A DNA stretch of 64,000 bases from NCBI RefSeq assembly GCF_037076455.1, contig NZ_AP028679.1, positions 1,317,501 to 1,381,500 on the forward strand, in the 5' to 3' direction. The notes beneath the pieces are model-generated. The model searched no databases. It was not told the DNA's origin and saw only the letters and a program-made list of their open reading frames with translations. Source of the DNA: Desulfoferula mesophila. GTDB lineage: Bacteria > Desulfobacterota > Desulfarculia > Desulfarculales > Desulfarculaceae. This document shows, one piece after another, positions 8,607 to 15,865 of the stretch. The number at the start of each line of letters is the position of its first letter. Within the stretch, counting starts at the first letter, position 1. Both the position numbers and the translations under genes were made by a program.

Positions 8607-9917
8607 ATGACACAACAAGACATGCAGCAGCTAGCCGAGCGGAGGGCCCAGGCGGTCGCCCAGGGCGTCTCCAATGCCAACTCGTATTTCGCCGACAAGG
8701 CCCAGGGCGCCGAAGTCTGGAGCCTGGACGGCAAGCGCTATCTGGATTTCGCCGGCGGCATCGGGGTGATGAACGTGGGTCACTCCAACCCCAAGGTGGT
8801 GGCCGCCATCCAGGAGCAGGCCGCCCGCTTCACCCACGTGTGTTTCAACGTGCTCATGTACGAGGGCTACATCAAGCTGGCCGAAAAGCTCAACCAGCTC
8901 ACCCCCGGCGACTTCCCCAAGAAGACCATCTTCGTCAACACCGGGGCCGAGACGGTGGAGAACGCGGTCAAGATGGCCCGTTCCTACACCAAGCGCCAGG
9001 GCGTGATCGTCTTTGACGACGCCTTCCACGGCCGCACCTTGCTCACCATGACCATGACCAGCAAGGTCAAGCCCTACAAGTTCGGCTTCGGGCCCTTCGC
9101 GCCCGAGGTCTACCGCCTTCCCTTTGCCTATTGCTACCGCTGCTCCTACGGCCTGAGCTACCCCTCCTGCGGGCTGCGCTGCGCCCACGCCCTGGAGGAC
9201 TTCTTCCTCAAGGAGGTGGCCGCCGAGAACACCGCCTGCATCGTGGCCGAGCCGGTGCAGGGCGAGGGCGGCTTCATCGTGCCGCCCAAGGAGTACTTCG
9301 GCGTCATCCGCCAGATCTGCGACAAGCACGGCATCGTCATGGTGGCCGACGAGGTGCAGACCGGCCTGTGCCGCACCGGCAAGCTCTACGCCATGGAGCA
9401 CTTCGGGGTGGCCGCCGACCTCATGACCACCGCCAAGTCCCTGGGCGGCGGCCTGCCCCTGGGCGCCCTGGTGGGCAAGGCCGAAATAATGGACGCGCCC
9501 CATGTGGGCGGCTTGGGCGGCACCTACGGCGGCAACCCGGTTTCCTGCGCCGCGGCCCTGGCCGTCTTGGAAGTGGTGGAGGAAGAAAACCTGTGCGCCA
9601 AGGCCCAGCGGGTGGGCGAGCTGGCCCGGGGACGCTTTGAGGCCATGGCCGAGAAGTACCCCCTGATCGGCGAGGTGCGCGGCCTGGGGGCCATGCTGGC
9701 CCTGGAGCTGGTGCGCGATCCCAAGACCAAGGAGCCCGCCGGCGACGAGGCCAAGAAGCTGGTGGACTACTGCCACCAGAACGGCCTGCTGGCCCTTAAC
9801 TGCGGCCGCTACGGCAACATCATCCGCACCCTCATGCCCCTGGTCATCAGCGACGACCAGCTGGACGAGGGTCTGGGCATCATCGAAAAGGGCCTGGCCC
9901 TGGTAAGCGGCAAGTAA
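8607..9917 (+). CDS. gabT: Class III PLP aminotransferase, GabT-like
   Basis: 436 residues. The N-terminal WSLDGKRYLDFAGGIGVMNV and the cysteine-containing YCYRCSYGLSYPSCGLRC insertion are typical of 4-aminobutyrate aminotransferases. The PLP-binding lysine is Lys277 in TTAKSLGGGLPLGA, and the Asp of VADEVQTG contacts the cofactor ring. Expected reaction: omega-amino acid plus 2-oxoglutarate to semialdehyde plus glutamate. GABA is the family default, but the operon (transporter, two amidohydrolases) could feed another omega-amino acid or diamine. The start lies 4 bp after the preceding stop. It is the last gene of the operon. Confidence 0.85.
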   Translation: MTQQDMQQLAERRAQAVAQGVSNANSYFADKAQGAEVWSLDGKRYLDFAGGIGVMNVGHSNPKVVAAIQEQAARFTHVCFNVLMYEGYIKLAEKLNQLTPGDFPKKTIFVNTGAETVENAVKMARSYTKRQGVIVFDDAFHGRTLLTMTMTSKVKPYKFGFGPFAPEVYRLPFAYCYRCSYGLSYPSCGLRCAHALEDFFLKEVAAENTACIVAEPVQGEGGFIVPPKEYFGVIRQICDKHGIVMVADEVQTGLCRTGKLYAMEHFGVAADLMTTAKSLGGGLPLGALVGKAEIMDAPHVGGLGGTYGGNPVSCAAALAVLEVVEEENLCAKAQRVGELARGRFEAMAEKYPLIGEVRGLGAMLALELVRDPKTKEPAGDEAKKLVDYCHQNGLLALNCGRYGNIIRTLMPLVISDDQLDEGLGIIEKGLALVSGK

Positions 9918-9933
9918 TAGACCGCGCGCCTTA

Positions 9934-9968
9934 AAAAAATGCGGGGCCTGGAGAATTCTCCAGGCCCC
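9934..9968. terminator. Bidirectional terminator, 26-bp perfect palindrome
   Basis: GGGGCCTGGAGAA at 9943-9955 is followed directly by its reverse complement (9956-9968). A run of seven A at 9934-9940 becomes a T-run on the minus strand, making this a canonical intrinsic terminator for the minus-strand operon ending at 9991. On the plus strand only a short GTTT follows, so for the transport operon it is weaker. Confidence 0.85.
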
Positions 9969-9990
9969 GTTTCGCGTGCTTGGGTTTGGC

Positions 9991-10371
9991 TTAGGCCGGG
10001 GGCGGCCCGGCCACCGAGGCCAGCTTGTCCATCAGCGCCTTGGCCGCCTCGTCTCCCGCGGCGGGGGACAGGGGCATCAGGATGCCCAGGCCCTCGCCGG
10101 TCTCGTGGAACTCTTCTTCGTCCACGGCCGTGACCACCGCGGTGTTGATCATGGCGTTGACCATCAGCAGCTTGGACACCAGGCCCAGGGCCTGTTTCTC
10201 ACGGCCCCGGCCGTCTATCACCACCAACTGGGGGCTCAACTCCTGGGCCAGGGTCAGGGTCTCCGGCTCGTCCTGGGCCCAGGCCAGCAAGGCCCGGCCG
10301 TCCTTTTCCAATCCCGCGGCCAGCCCGGCCAGGTCTTGGGGGCGCAGAGTGCTCAACAATACTTTGTACAT
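9991..10371 (-). CDS. Small protein with receiver-like fold, unknown function
   Basis: 126 residues. The alternation YKVLLSTLR, SPQLVVIDGRG, MINTAVVTAVD, LGILMPLSP resembles the beta strands of a CheY-like fold. The aspartate in LVVIDGRG stands where a phosphoacceptor would be, but the acidic pair that binds Mg2+ near the N-terminus is absent, so ordinary phosphorylation is doubtful. It is the last gene of the Fe-S/metal-cluster operon and ends just before the palindromic terminator. No function can be assigned. Confidence 0.65.
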   Translation of the reverse strand: MYKVLLSTLRPQDLAGLAAGLEKDGRALLAWAQDEPETLTLAQELSPQLVVIDGRGREKQALGLVSKLLMVNAMINTAVVTAVDEEEFHETGEGLGILMPLSPAAGDEAAKALMDKLASVAGPPPA

Positions 10372-10384
10372 CCTAGCTCCTCGC

Positions 10385-10633
10385 TCAGGCCTTGCCGCAG
10401 CAAGAGCCCGGTCCGGCGCACCCGGCGTGGCCGGGGGTGGAGCCGCAACAGCCGTGGTCGCCTTGGCCGGGGAAGGCCTGCTTTTGGCTGCCGGTTAGGG
10501 AACTGGGCGCGGACATCATCTTTTGCACCTCGCTCCCCCCGCACTGGGGACAGCTGAGGGGGTCCGCGCTGTTCATGAGCAACAGCTCCCCGCTGTAGCC
10601 GCAGGCGGCGCAACTGATCTCGAAGATGGGCAT
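10385..10633 (-). CDS. FmdB-type zinc-ribbon protein
   Basis: 82 residues. It opens MPIFEISCAACGYSGELLL and carries a second pair LSCPQCGG, the two CxxC knuckles of the FmdB/CxxC_CXXC_SSSS regulatory family. The tail is rich in Cys and Gly (GCCGSTPGHAGC and SCCGKA) and could bind further metal. ATG 10633 is chosen because AAAGGAGG stands just upstream; a longer upstream frame overlaps the NifU-like gene and is not protein-like. It lies in the metal-cluster operon. Confidence 0.85.
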   Translation of the reverse strand: MPIFEISCAACGYSGELLLMNSADPLSCPQCGGSEVQKMMSAPSSLTGSQKQAFPGQGDHGCCGSTPGHAGCAGPGSCCGKA

Positions 10634-10647
10634 GGGCCTTTCCTCCT

Positions 10648-11052
10648 TTATGTCCTGACGCCCTTGCGGCGGTAGTGGTCGGCGATGGCCTCGCCCAGGG
10701 TATTCACCGCCAAGCGGGCGCAATGCTTGTGGTCCTCGGGCAGGCCGCCCAGCTCCTTTTCCACGTCCTCGGGCTCCAGTTGCAGGGCTTGTTCCAAGCT
10801 GCGGCCCTGGACCAGATCGCCCAAAGCGCTGGCGCACACCACCGTATAGAGGCAGCCATGGGGGTTGGCCTTCATTTTGGTGATGGTGTCCCCCTCCACC
10901 TTGATGAACACGTCCACCGAATCCCCGCACTGACCCACTTCGGTGGCCTGCCCGGTGGCGTCGCTCAACACCCCCAGGTTGCGGGGCAACTGGGCGTGGG
11001 CCAGGAATTTTTGATCAACCTGACCGGGCAAGGGGTTGTCATGTGTGGACAC
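10648..11052 (-). CDS. NifU/IscU N-domain-like iron-sulfur scaffold protein
   Basis: 134 residues. The three conserved scaffold cysteines are present: Cys in GQCGDSV, in NPHGCLYTVVCASAL, and in HKHCARLAV, with the LPRNLG segment near the start typical of IscU/NifU-N proteins. It should hold a nascent Fe-S cluster for transfer to the Fe-S proteins encoded alongside. It starts with GTG at 11052 (GGGAG about six bases upstream). No cysteine desulfurase gene is near, so sulfur must come from elsewhere in the genome. Confidence 0.85.
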   Translation of the reverse strand: MSTHDNPLPGQVDQKFLAHAQLPRNLGVLSDATGQATEVGQCGDSVDVFIKVEGDTITKMKANPHGCLYTVVCASALGDLVQGRSLEQALQLEPEDVEKELGGLPEDHKHCARLAVNTLGEAIADHYRRKGVRT

Positions 11053-11092
11053 CTTGGTCTCCCTATGTTGCCTAGCTCGGGCCGCGCCGGGG

Positions 11093-11470
11093 CTACTGCC
11101 CGCCGCCGCCGCAGGTGAACTGCTGGGTGAAGCGCGGCAGGGAACCCTGCAACAGGGCCTGCACAGCTTCGTTGACCGTGGTGGCGTTGCCGCCGAAGTA
11201 GACGTCGATGCCCACCTGGTTGAAGCCCATCAAGGGACGCATGCCCATGCCCCCGGCGATGAGCATTTTGACGCCTTGCCCGGCCAGGTATTGCACCGGA
11301 GCCATGCAGCCGCCCTGCTGGTGGGGCACGTTGGGCACCACCTTGCTGCTTTTGATCTGGCCGTCTTCAACTTCCACCAAGGTGTAAAGGTCGCAGTGGC
11401 CGAAGTGGGCGCCCAGTCCGGCGTCCATGCCGCCGGGAGCGTTGGAAGGTAGAGCTACTAATCCAGTCAT
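11093..11470 (-). CDS. NifX/NifB-family (dinitrogenase FeMo-cofactor biosynthesis domain) protein
   Basis: 125 residues. The fold signature is clear: ALPSNAPGGMDAGLGAHFGHCDLYTLVEV at the start, LIAGGMGMRPLMGFNQVGIDVY in the middle, and a C-terminal FTCGGGGQ. Proteins of this family bind Fe-Mo or Fe-S cluster precursors. In nitrogen fixers they serve nitrogenase; here no nif structural gene is visible, so a role in another metal cluster is more likely. A GAGGAG ribosome site precedes the ATG. Confidence 0.88.
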   Translation of the reverse strand: MTGLVALPSNAPGGMDAGLGAHFGHCDLYTLVEVEDGQIKSSKVVPNVPHQQGGCMAPVQYLAGQGVKMLIAGGMGMRPLMGFNQVGIDVYFGGNATTVNEAVQALLQGSLPRFTQQFTCGGGGQ

Positions 11471-11526
11471 TTCGTTATCTCCTCAAGTTTTGTCGTGGCG
11501 GCCGTGGCGGCCGTCGCCGGTTGGTC

Positions 11527-12411
11527 TCAGGCCGCCTTTTTACGCTCGGCCGTTTGCATTATTTTTTCCCAGGCCCGGGCCAGTTCCCCGGCCAGGCCGT
11601 CTTTCTGGTATTCGGTGATGACCTGACCCCGCACCATGGCCTGCACCATGGCCGGATCAAAGGGCAGCTCGGCGAACAGCTCCAGGCCCTCGCGGGCGCA
11701 ATAGTCGGCCAGGGACCGGCTCTGCTCGGCGTTGATGTCGCACTTGTTGATGATCACCCCCGCCGGAACCTTGAAGTGGCGGCAAAGCTCCAACACCCTC
11801 TCCAGGTCGTGGCGGCCCGAGGGGGTGGGCTCGGTGACCAGCACCGCCAGGTCGGTACCCGACATGGAGCTGATCACCGGGCAGCCGATGCCCGGAGGGC
11901 CGTCGCTGAGGATCAGCTCGTAGCCCTTTTCCTGGGCCAGCTCGCGGGCGTGCTGCCTCAGCAGGGCCACCAGGCGGCCCGAGTTCTCCTGGCCTGGAAA
12001 GAGTTGGGCGTGCACCATGGGCCCCATGCGGGTGTCTGACACCTGCCAGGTGCCACAGTGACGCTGGGGAAAGGCGATGGCCTCGGCCGGGCACAGGCTG
12101 ACGCAGAGCTTGCAGCCCTCGCACTTCAGGGGGTCCACCCGATAGGCCTCGCCGTCTTCGATTATGGCCTCGAAACGGCATTTCTCCTGGCAAAGGCCGC
12201 AGTAGGTGCACAACTCCGGATCGATGATCGCCTCGTTGCCCGAGTAAAAATCGTGGACCTGAATCGCCTGGGGCGCGAGCAGAAGATGCAGGTCCGGGGC
12301 GTCCACGTCCAGGTCGCAGATGATTTTGTTTTTGGCCAGATGGGCCAGGGCCCCGGTTATGGAGGTCTTGCCAGTGCCGCCCTTGCCGCTGATGATGAGT
12401 ATTTCAGGCAT
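11527..12411 (-). CDS. MinD/Mrp-type P-loop ATPase with inserted ferredoxin domain (1)
   Basis: 294 residues. The deviant Walker A SGKGGTGKTSITGAL lies at residues 7-21. An inserted two-cluster ferredoxin follows at about 60-115 with CTYCGLCQEKC and CEGCKLCVSLCP, then the switch-like ILSDGPPGIGCPVI and the TEPTPSGRHDL loop. Such soluble ATPases occur in pairs in anaerobes and are linked to Fe-S or Mo cluster handling, including the orange-protein complex of Desulfovibrio. It overlaps the upstream ATPase gene by 8 bp. Confidence 0.9.
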   Translation of the reverse strand: MPEILIISGKGGTGKTSITGALAHLAKNKIICDLDVDAPDLHLLLAPQAIQVHDFYSGNEAIIDPELCTYCGLCQEKCRFEAIIEDGEAYRVDPLKCEGCKLCVSLCPAEAIAFPQRHCGTWQVSDTRMGPMVHAQLFPGQENSGRLVALLRQHARELAQEKGYELILSDGPPGIGCPVISSMSGTDLAVLVTEPTPSGRHDLERVLELCRHFKVPAGVIINKCDINAEQSRSLADYCAREGLELFAELPFDPAMVQAMVRGQVITEYQKDGLAGELARAWEKIMQTAERKKAA

Positions 12412-13282
12412 GAGCCGCCTCGCAGGGTGAATTGGGGCCCACGCACCGGACCTGGGCGGCCAGGTCCTCGAAGGCCACTTTGAGGGCCGGGGTGGCCTGG
12501 GCCACTATCTGTCCTTGAGAATAGGCCTGGGCCACCTCGCGGTCATAGGGTATCTCGGCCAGGATGGGCAGATCGTGCCTGCGGCAGTAGCGCTGCACCT
12601 CATCGTCGCCCAGCCCGGCCCGGTTGATCACCGCGGCCATGGGCTTGTTCATGGGGGCGAAGGCCTCGTGGGCCAGGCGGAAGTCATAGAGCCCGAAGGG
12701 GGTGGGCTCGGTGACCAGGAGGATCACGTCGGCGTCCATCACCGCGTTCACCGCCGGGCAGCTTACCCCCGGCGGGCAGTCCACGATCATGTCGGCTGCG
12801 CTGGCCGTGGCAAGCTTTGCCGCCTTGGCCCGCACAAAGCGCATCAGGGGCGGGCTCATGGCCTCGCCCACCCTGAGGCGACCCATGAAAAAGCCCATCT
12901 TTCCGGCCTGGCCCCAGCTAACCTCGCCCAACTCCCGGCGATCCGGGGTCAGGGCCCCGGCGGGGCATACCTCCAGACAGGCCCCGCAACCGTGGCACAT
13001 CTCCGGGAAAGTGATCAGCACATCGCCCAGGAGGCTGATGGCCTTGAACTGGCAGATGTCCGAGCAGGCCCCGCAGGCGGTGCACTTGTCCTCGTCGGCC
13101 AAGGGAACCTCCATGTAGGCCTTTTCGCTTCCCTGAATCTCAGGGCGCAGGAACAGATGGAGGTTGGGCTCCTCCACGTCCAGGTCCACGGCAATCACCG
13201 GAGTGGGCCACACCGAGGCCAGGGAGGCGGAGACGGTGGTCTTGCCGGTGCCTCCCTTGCCGCTGGCCACGGCCAGTATCAT
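12404..13282 (-). CDS. MinD/Mrp-type P-loop ATPase with inserted ferredoxin domain (2)
   Basis: 292 residues, a paralogue of its neighbour. Walker A is SGKGGTGKTTVSASL near residue 6; ferredoxin motifs CTACGACSDIC and CHGCGACLEVCP sit at about 67-105; VDCPPGVSCPAVNAVM and TEPTPFGLYDFRLA follow. The pair probably forms a heterodimer that uses ATP to move or insert a metal cluster. It overlaps the upstream DUF134-NifX gene by 4 bp (ATGA) and the downstream ATPase by 8 bp, indicating coupled translation. Confidence 0.9.
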   Translation of the reverse strand: MILAVASGKGGTGKTTVSASLASVWPTPVIAVDLDVEEPNLHLFLRPEIQGSEKAYMEVPLADEDKCTACGACSDICQFKAISLLGDVLITFPEMCHGCGACLEVCPAGALTPDRRELGEVSWGQAGKMGFFMGRLRVGEAMSPPLMRFVRAKAAKLATASAADMIVDCPPGVSCPAVNAVMDADVILLVTEPTPFGLYDFRLAHEAFAPMNKPMAAVINRAGLGDDEVQRYCRRHDLPILAEIPYDREVAQAYSQGQIVAQATPALKVAFEDLAAQVRCVGPNSPCEAAHA

Positions 13283-14010
13283 GCGCGGCCCCCTTGCTCG
13301 CGGTTGGGGCCGTCGGCGATCTCCACCTGGCCGCTCTCATATCGCTCGATGGCTTGGCCAACGGTGAGCCCTTCCAGGTCCTGGCCCACCTTTACTCCCG
13401 CCGCCGCCAGGGCTTGGAAGGCCTTGGGGCCCACGTAACCGGTGAGTAGCACCCTGGCCCCTGCCTTGGCCACCGTCTCGGCTGCCTGGATGCCGGCGCC
13501 CTGGCCCATGCTCTGGGCTGTGCCGTTGTTCAGGTATTCGATCTTCTTGGTTTCGGGGTCGTAGATCACGAAACCGCCTGCTCGCCCAAAACGAGGGTCC
13601 AGCAGGTCGTCCAAGGTCGGTCCTTCGCTGCTAATGGCGATCTTGTTCATATCGTTCTCCAATTCTTTTGCCGGTAAATCATTCCGATCCGGCTTGGAAG
13701 ATGGCTGGCCTTTGCGCGAGCGTACGGCGTAGTCACCTCCGTCGATGCGCAAGGCCCGCCCCAGAACCACCGCCTCGGCCACCACCCGGCGGGCCTCGGC
13801 CAACACCCGGCCGAAGGTGTGGCGCGAAACTTTCATACGCTCCGCCGCTGCCTGGTGGCTAAGGCTTTCCAGGTCGGCCAGGCGCAGGGCTTCGGCTCCT
13901 TCCACGGTGAGGTTCACCTCGGTAAGCTCGCGCATGGGAACTCCCCGGGGCTTGAAATAGGCGATGGGGGGCTTGTTTTGCACCCAGCGGCATTTACGGG
14001 GTCTTGGCAC
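13279..14010 (-). CDS. DUF134 / NifX-domain fusion protein
   Basis: 243 residues. An N-terminal DUF134 domain (about 1-100: PRPRKCRW, PRGVPM, EALRLADLESLSHQAAAERM, a winged or helix-turn-helix-like putative DNA-binding unit) is joined by a Lys/Ser-rich linker to a dinitrogenase-cofactor (NifX-like) domain (about 120-235: DPRFGRAGGFVIYD, VLLTGYVGPKAFQALAAAGV). GTG 14010 is chosen because it matches the family start, has GGAGA six bases upstream, and the promoter predicts a transcript start near 14041, downstream of the in-frame ATG at 14043. It may sense a metal cluster through the NifX part and control this operon; that is inference. Confidence 0.85.
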   Translation of the reverse strand: MPRPRKCRWVQNKPPIAYFKPRGVPMRELTEVNLTVEGAEALRLADLESLSHQAAAERMKVSRHTFGRVLAEARRVVAEAVVLGRALRIDGGDYAVRSRKGQPSSKPDRNDLPAKELENDMNKIAISSEGPTLDDLLDPRFGRAGGFVIYDPETKKIEYLNNGTAQSMGQGAGIQAAETVAKAGARVLLTGYVGPKAFQALAAAGVKVGQDLEGLTVGQAIERYESGQVEIADGPNREQGGRA

Positions 14011-14047
14011 TGCGGTTCTCCATTGAATTGCTCCTATGCGCAAAACA

Positions 14048-14096
14048 ATGATACTCCCAAGTTGAAGGCTGTCAACTCGAAAATGCTCATATGAGC
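14048..14096 (-). promoter_or_regulatory. Sigma-70-like promoter with adjacent palindrome for the metal-cluster operon
   Basis: On the minus strand TTGACA (14070-14075) and TATCAT (14048-14053) are separated by 16 bp. Just upstream lies the perfect 12-bp palindrome GCTCATATGAGC (14085-14096), a candidate operator. The predicted start, near 14041, leaves a leader of about 31 nt to the GTG at 14010. Confidence 0.65.
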
Positions 14097-14195
14097 TTAA
14101 CTATACTAATCCGATTGGCTTGCTAGAGGTATGGTTGCGGCGGAAAGGGGGCGTATTGCTAGGATTCAGATAAATTTAATATTATTAATAGGTAA

Positions 14196-14513
14196 TTAAC
14201 CTCCCTTGCCCGGATGGGGCGGCCTTATCTGGTACACTCCCCCCTCTATGCGTATGGACCAGCCGTTGCAGAGGGCGCGCGCAACCGCGAAGCGCGCTCC
14301 CCCCAAAATGCGGCAAAACGTAGCGGTTGAGACCCCCATTCTTGCCGCCGCCGATTTTTGGTCCAATCCCTCGGCGTCAGCCAGGCGCAGGGCCTCCAGA
14401 CCCTCCAGGGGGATGACCACTCCCTTGAGGTCGTGCACCGGAACCCCCTGGGGCCGGAAAAAGGACACCGGCGGGATGGCCCTGACCATGCGGTGTTTTT
14501 TGTGGCGGGGCAT
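14196..14513 (-). CDS. DUF134 family protein
   Basis: 105 residues of stand-alone DUF134: PRHKKHRMVRAIPPVSFF at the start, then PQGVPVHDL, LEGLEALRLADAEGLDQKSA and a helix-turn-helix-like AAARMGVSTATFCRILGGAR. Members are putative DNA-binding proteins commonly found beside NifX-like and Fe-S ATPase genes. ATG 14513 is chosen (AAAGGAAA just upstream); six more residues are open upstream. It has its own promoter and precedes the metal-cluster operon on the same strand. Confidence 0.8.
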   Translation of the reverse strand: MPRHKKHRMVRAIPPVSFFRPQGVPVHDLKGVVIPLEGLEALRLADAEGLDQKSAAARMGVSTATFCRILGGARFAVARALCNGWSIRIEGGVYQIRPPHPGKGG

Positions 14514-14966
14514 GCGGATTTCCTTTTGCAATATATTTCGTTTATACCCTGCGGCCGGGCGGAAGGCAAGAAAACAAATGAAACATGTTCCAAATAAAAA
14601 TCGGGCCCTTTATGGCTCCGGGCAAGGCTTCCTAAAAATGCTTGGCATATGTTTACCTATAATACCAAGCATATAAGCCTTAAATAAAAGTAATTAAATA
14701 TATATTAAAACGCTTACTTAATGCTAAATTATTCACAATTATTTCTTGAAACCAAATTTAGATAGGAGTATGCAAGGTTTCTAGTTATAAAGAGGTCATC
14801 CAGAGGTAATTTGCCTCAGAAAGAAATCATGAAGCCTCGCTCAATTTTCAGTCCGTCCTAATAAGACAGCTTGCTTGATTCTTAATTAAATATTGGTTCA
14901 TTTTGACAGGCGGACTGGGTGCTAACTCGGGGCTGGGCCCCACGCCAAACTTGGGAAGGAAAGCAA
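14514..14966. other. AT-rich intergenic region upstream of the MetF/HdrA operon
   Basis: 453 bp without a credible gene and clearly more AT-rich than the rest of the window. It holds the promoter of the minus-strand DUF134 gene and an 8-bp inverted repeat, ATGCTTGG (14638-14645) with CCAAGCAT (14665-14672). The promoter for the plus-strand MetF/HdrA operon should be here. A TTGACA at 14903-14908 has no good partner at the right spacing, and I recognise no riboswitch. Confidence 0.6.
14541..14569 (-). promoter_or_regulatory. Sigma-70-like promoter for the DUF134 gene
   Basis: On the minus strand TTGCCT (14564-14569) and TATAAA (14541-14546) are separated by exactly 17 bp. The predicted start, near 14534, gives a leader of about 21 nt to the ATG at 14513. 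Confidence 0.6.
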
Positions 14967-15818
14967 ATGGCTTTCGCAGACAAGTTGAAGACCAAGAGTT
15001 TCGTGTACTTGGCCGAAATGGAAACGCCCAAGGGCGTGGATTTGGCCACCTTCGCGGATAACGGTCGCCACCTCAAGGGTCGGGTGGACGCCGTGCTGGT
15101 GCCAGACCTGAGCCACGCGGTGATGCGTCTGGCCGCGTTGGCCGGGGCCAAGGTGCTAGCGGACCTGGGCCTGGACGTGATCGTGCAGTTCTCCTGTCGC
15201 GACCGCAACCGCCTGGCCCTGCAGGGCGATCTTTTGGCCGCCCACGTGTTGGGCCTGGGCAACGTGATGGCCACGGCCGGCGAACCCATCGAGCACGGCG
15301 ACCAACCTGGGGCCAAGGCGGTCAATGACCTCACTCCCGCCGAGTTCCTGGAAGCGGCCACCAGCCTGTCCGGCGGACAGGATCTGGGAGGCCGCCAACT
15401 GCTGGGCAAGCCCCAGTTCTGTCTGGGCGCCTCGGTGGCTTCGTTCCAGGACGCCGCGGGGGCCAAGGCCGCGGTGGACAAGGGCGCTTCCTTCATTATC
15501 GCTCCGCCGGTTTTCGACCTGGAGGCGTTCGCACCCTTGGCCGCCGAGCTCAAGGGCTCGGGAGCCACGCTCATCGCCAGCGTTCTGCTGCTCAAATCGG
15601 TGGGCATGGCCCGCTATCTCAATCAAAACGTACCCGGCGTGAACATCAGCGAAGAGACCATCAAGCGCATCCGTTCGGCCAGCGACCGGCCGGCCGAATG
15701 CGTCAAGATAGCCGCCGAGACCGTGCAAGGACTCAAGAGCCTTTGCGGGGGGGCGCTGTTGATCACTGCGGGTTGGGAAGACCGCCTGCCCCAGATTCTC
15801 GACCTAGCAACCCAGTAA
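14967..15818 (+). CDS. MetF-like methylenetetrahydrofolate reductase paralogue
   Basis: 283 residues, TIM-barrel MetF family. FSCRDRNRLALQGDLLAAHVLG, IIAPPVFDLEAF and LLLKSVGMARYLNQNVPGV match the canonical MetF at 20006-20929 position for position. It departs from it where substrate and flavin are bound: YLAEMETPKG replaces TGELGPPRG, and the LSGDHP loop reads TAGEPI. ATG 14967 is chosen (GGGAAGGA just upstream), not the upstream open frame. It may be a second subunit of the reductase or act on another folate or methyl substrate. It leads the operon, about 47 bp before hdrA. Confidence 0.8.
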   Translation: MAFADKLKTKSFVYLAEMETPKGVDLATFADNGRHLKGRVDAVLVPDLSHAVMRLAALAGAKVLADLGLDVIVQFSCRDRNRLALQGDLLAAHVLGLGNVMATAGEPIEHGDQPGAKAVNDLTPAEFLEAATSLSGGQDLGGRQLLGKPQFCLGASVASFQDAAGAKAAVDKGASFIIAPPVFDLEAFAPLAAELKGSGATLIASVLLLKSVGMARYLNQNVPGVNISEETIKRIRSASDRPAECVKIAAETVQGLKSLCGGALLITAGWEDRLPQILDLATQ

Positions 15819-15865
15819 GGTGTATGAGCCCCCAGGGGGGGCCAGCGTAAGAAAGGCCTAGCCAA

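Noticed and set aside
14011-14043. ATG 14043 as start of the DUF134-NifX fusion
   Set aside because: It lies upstream of the predicted transcription start near 14041; GTG 14010 has a ribosome site and fits the family start.
14903-14908. TTGACA before the MetF-like gene as a promoter
   Set aside because: No acceptable -10 lies 15-19 bp downstream.
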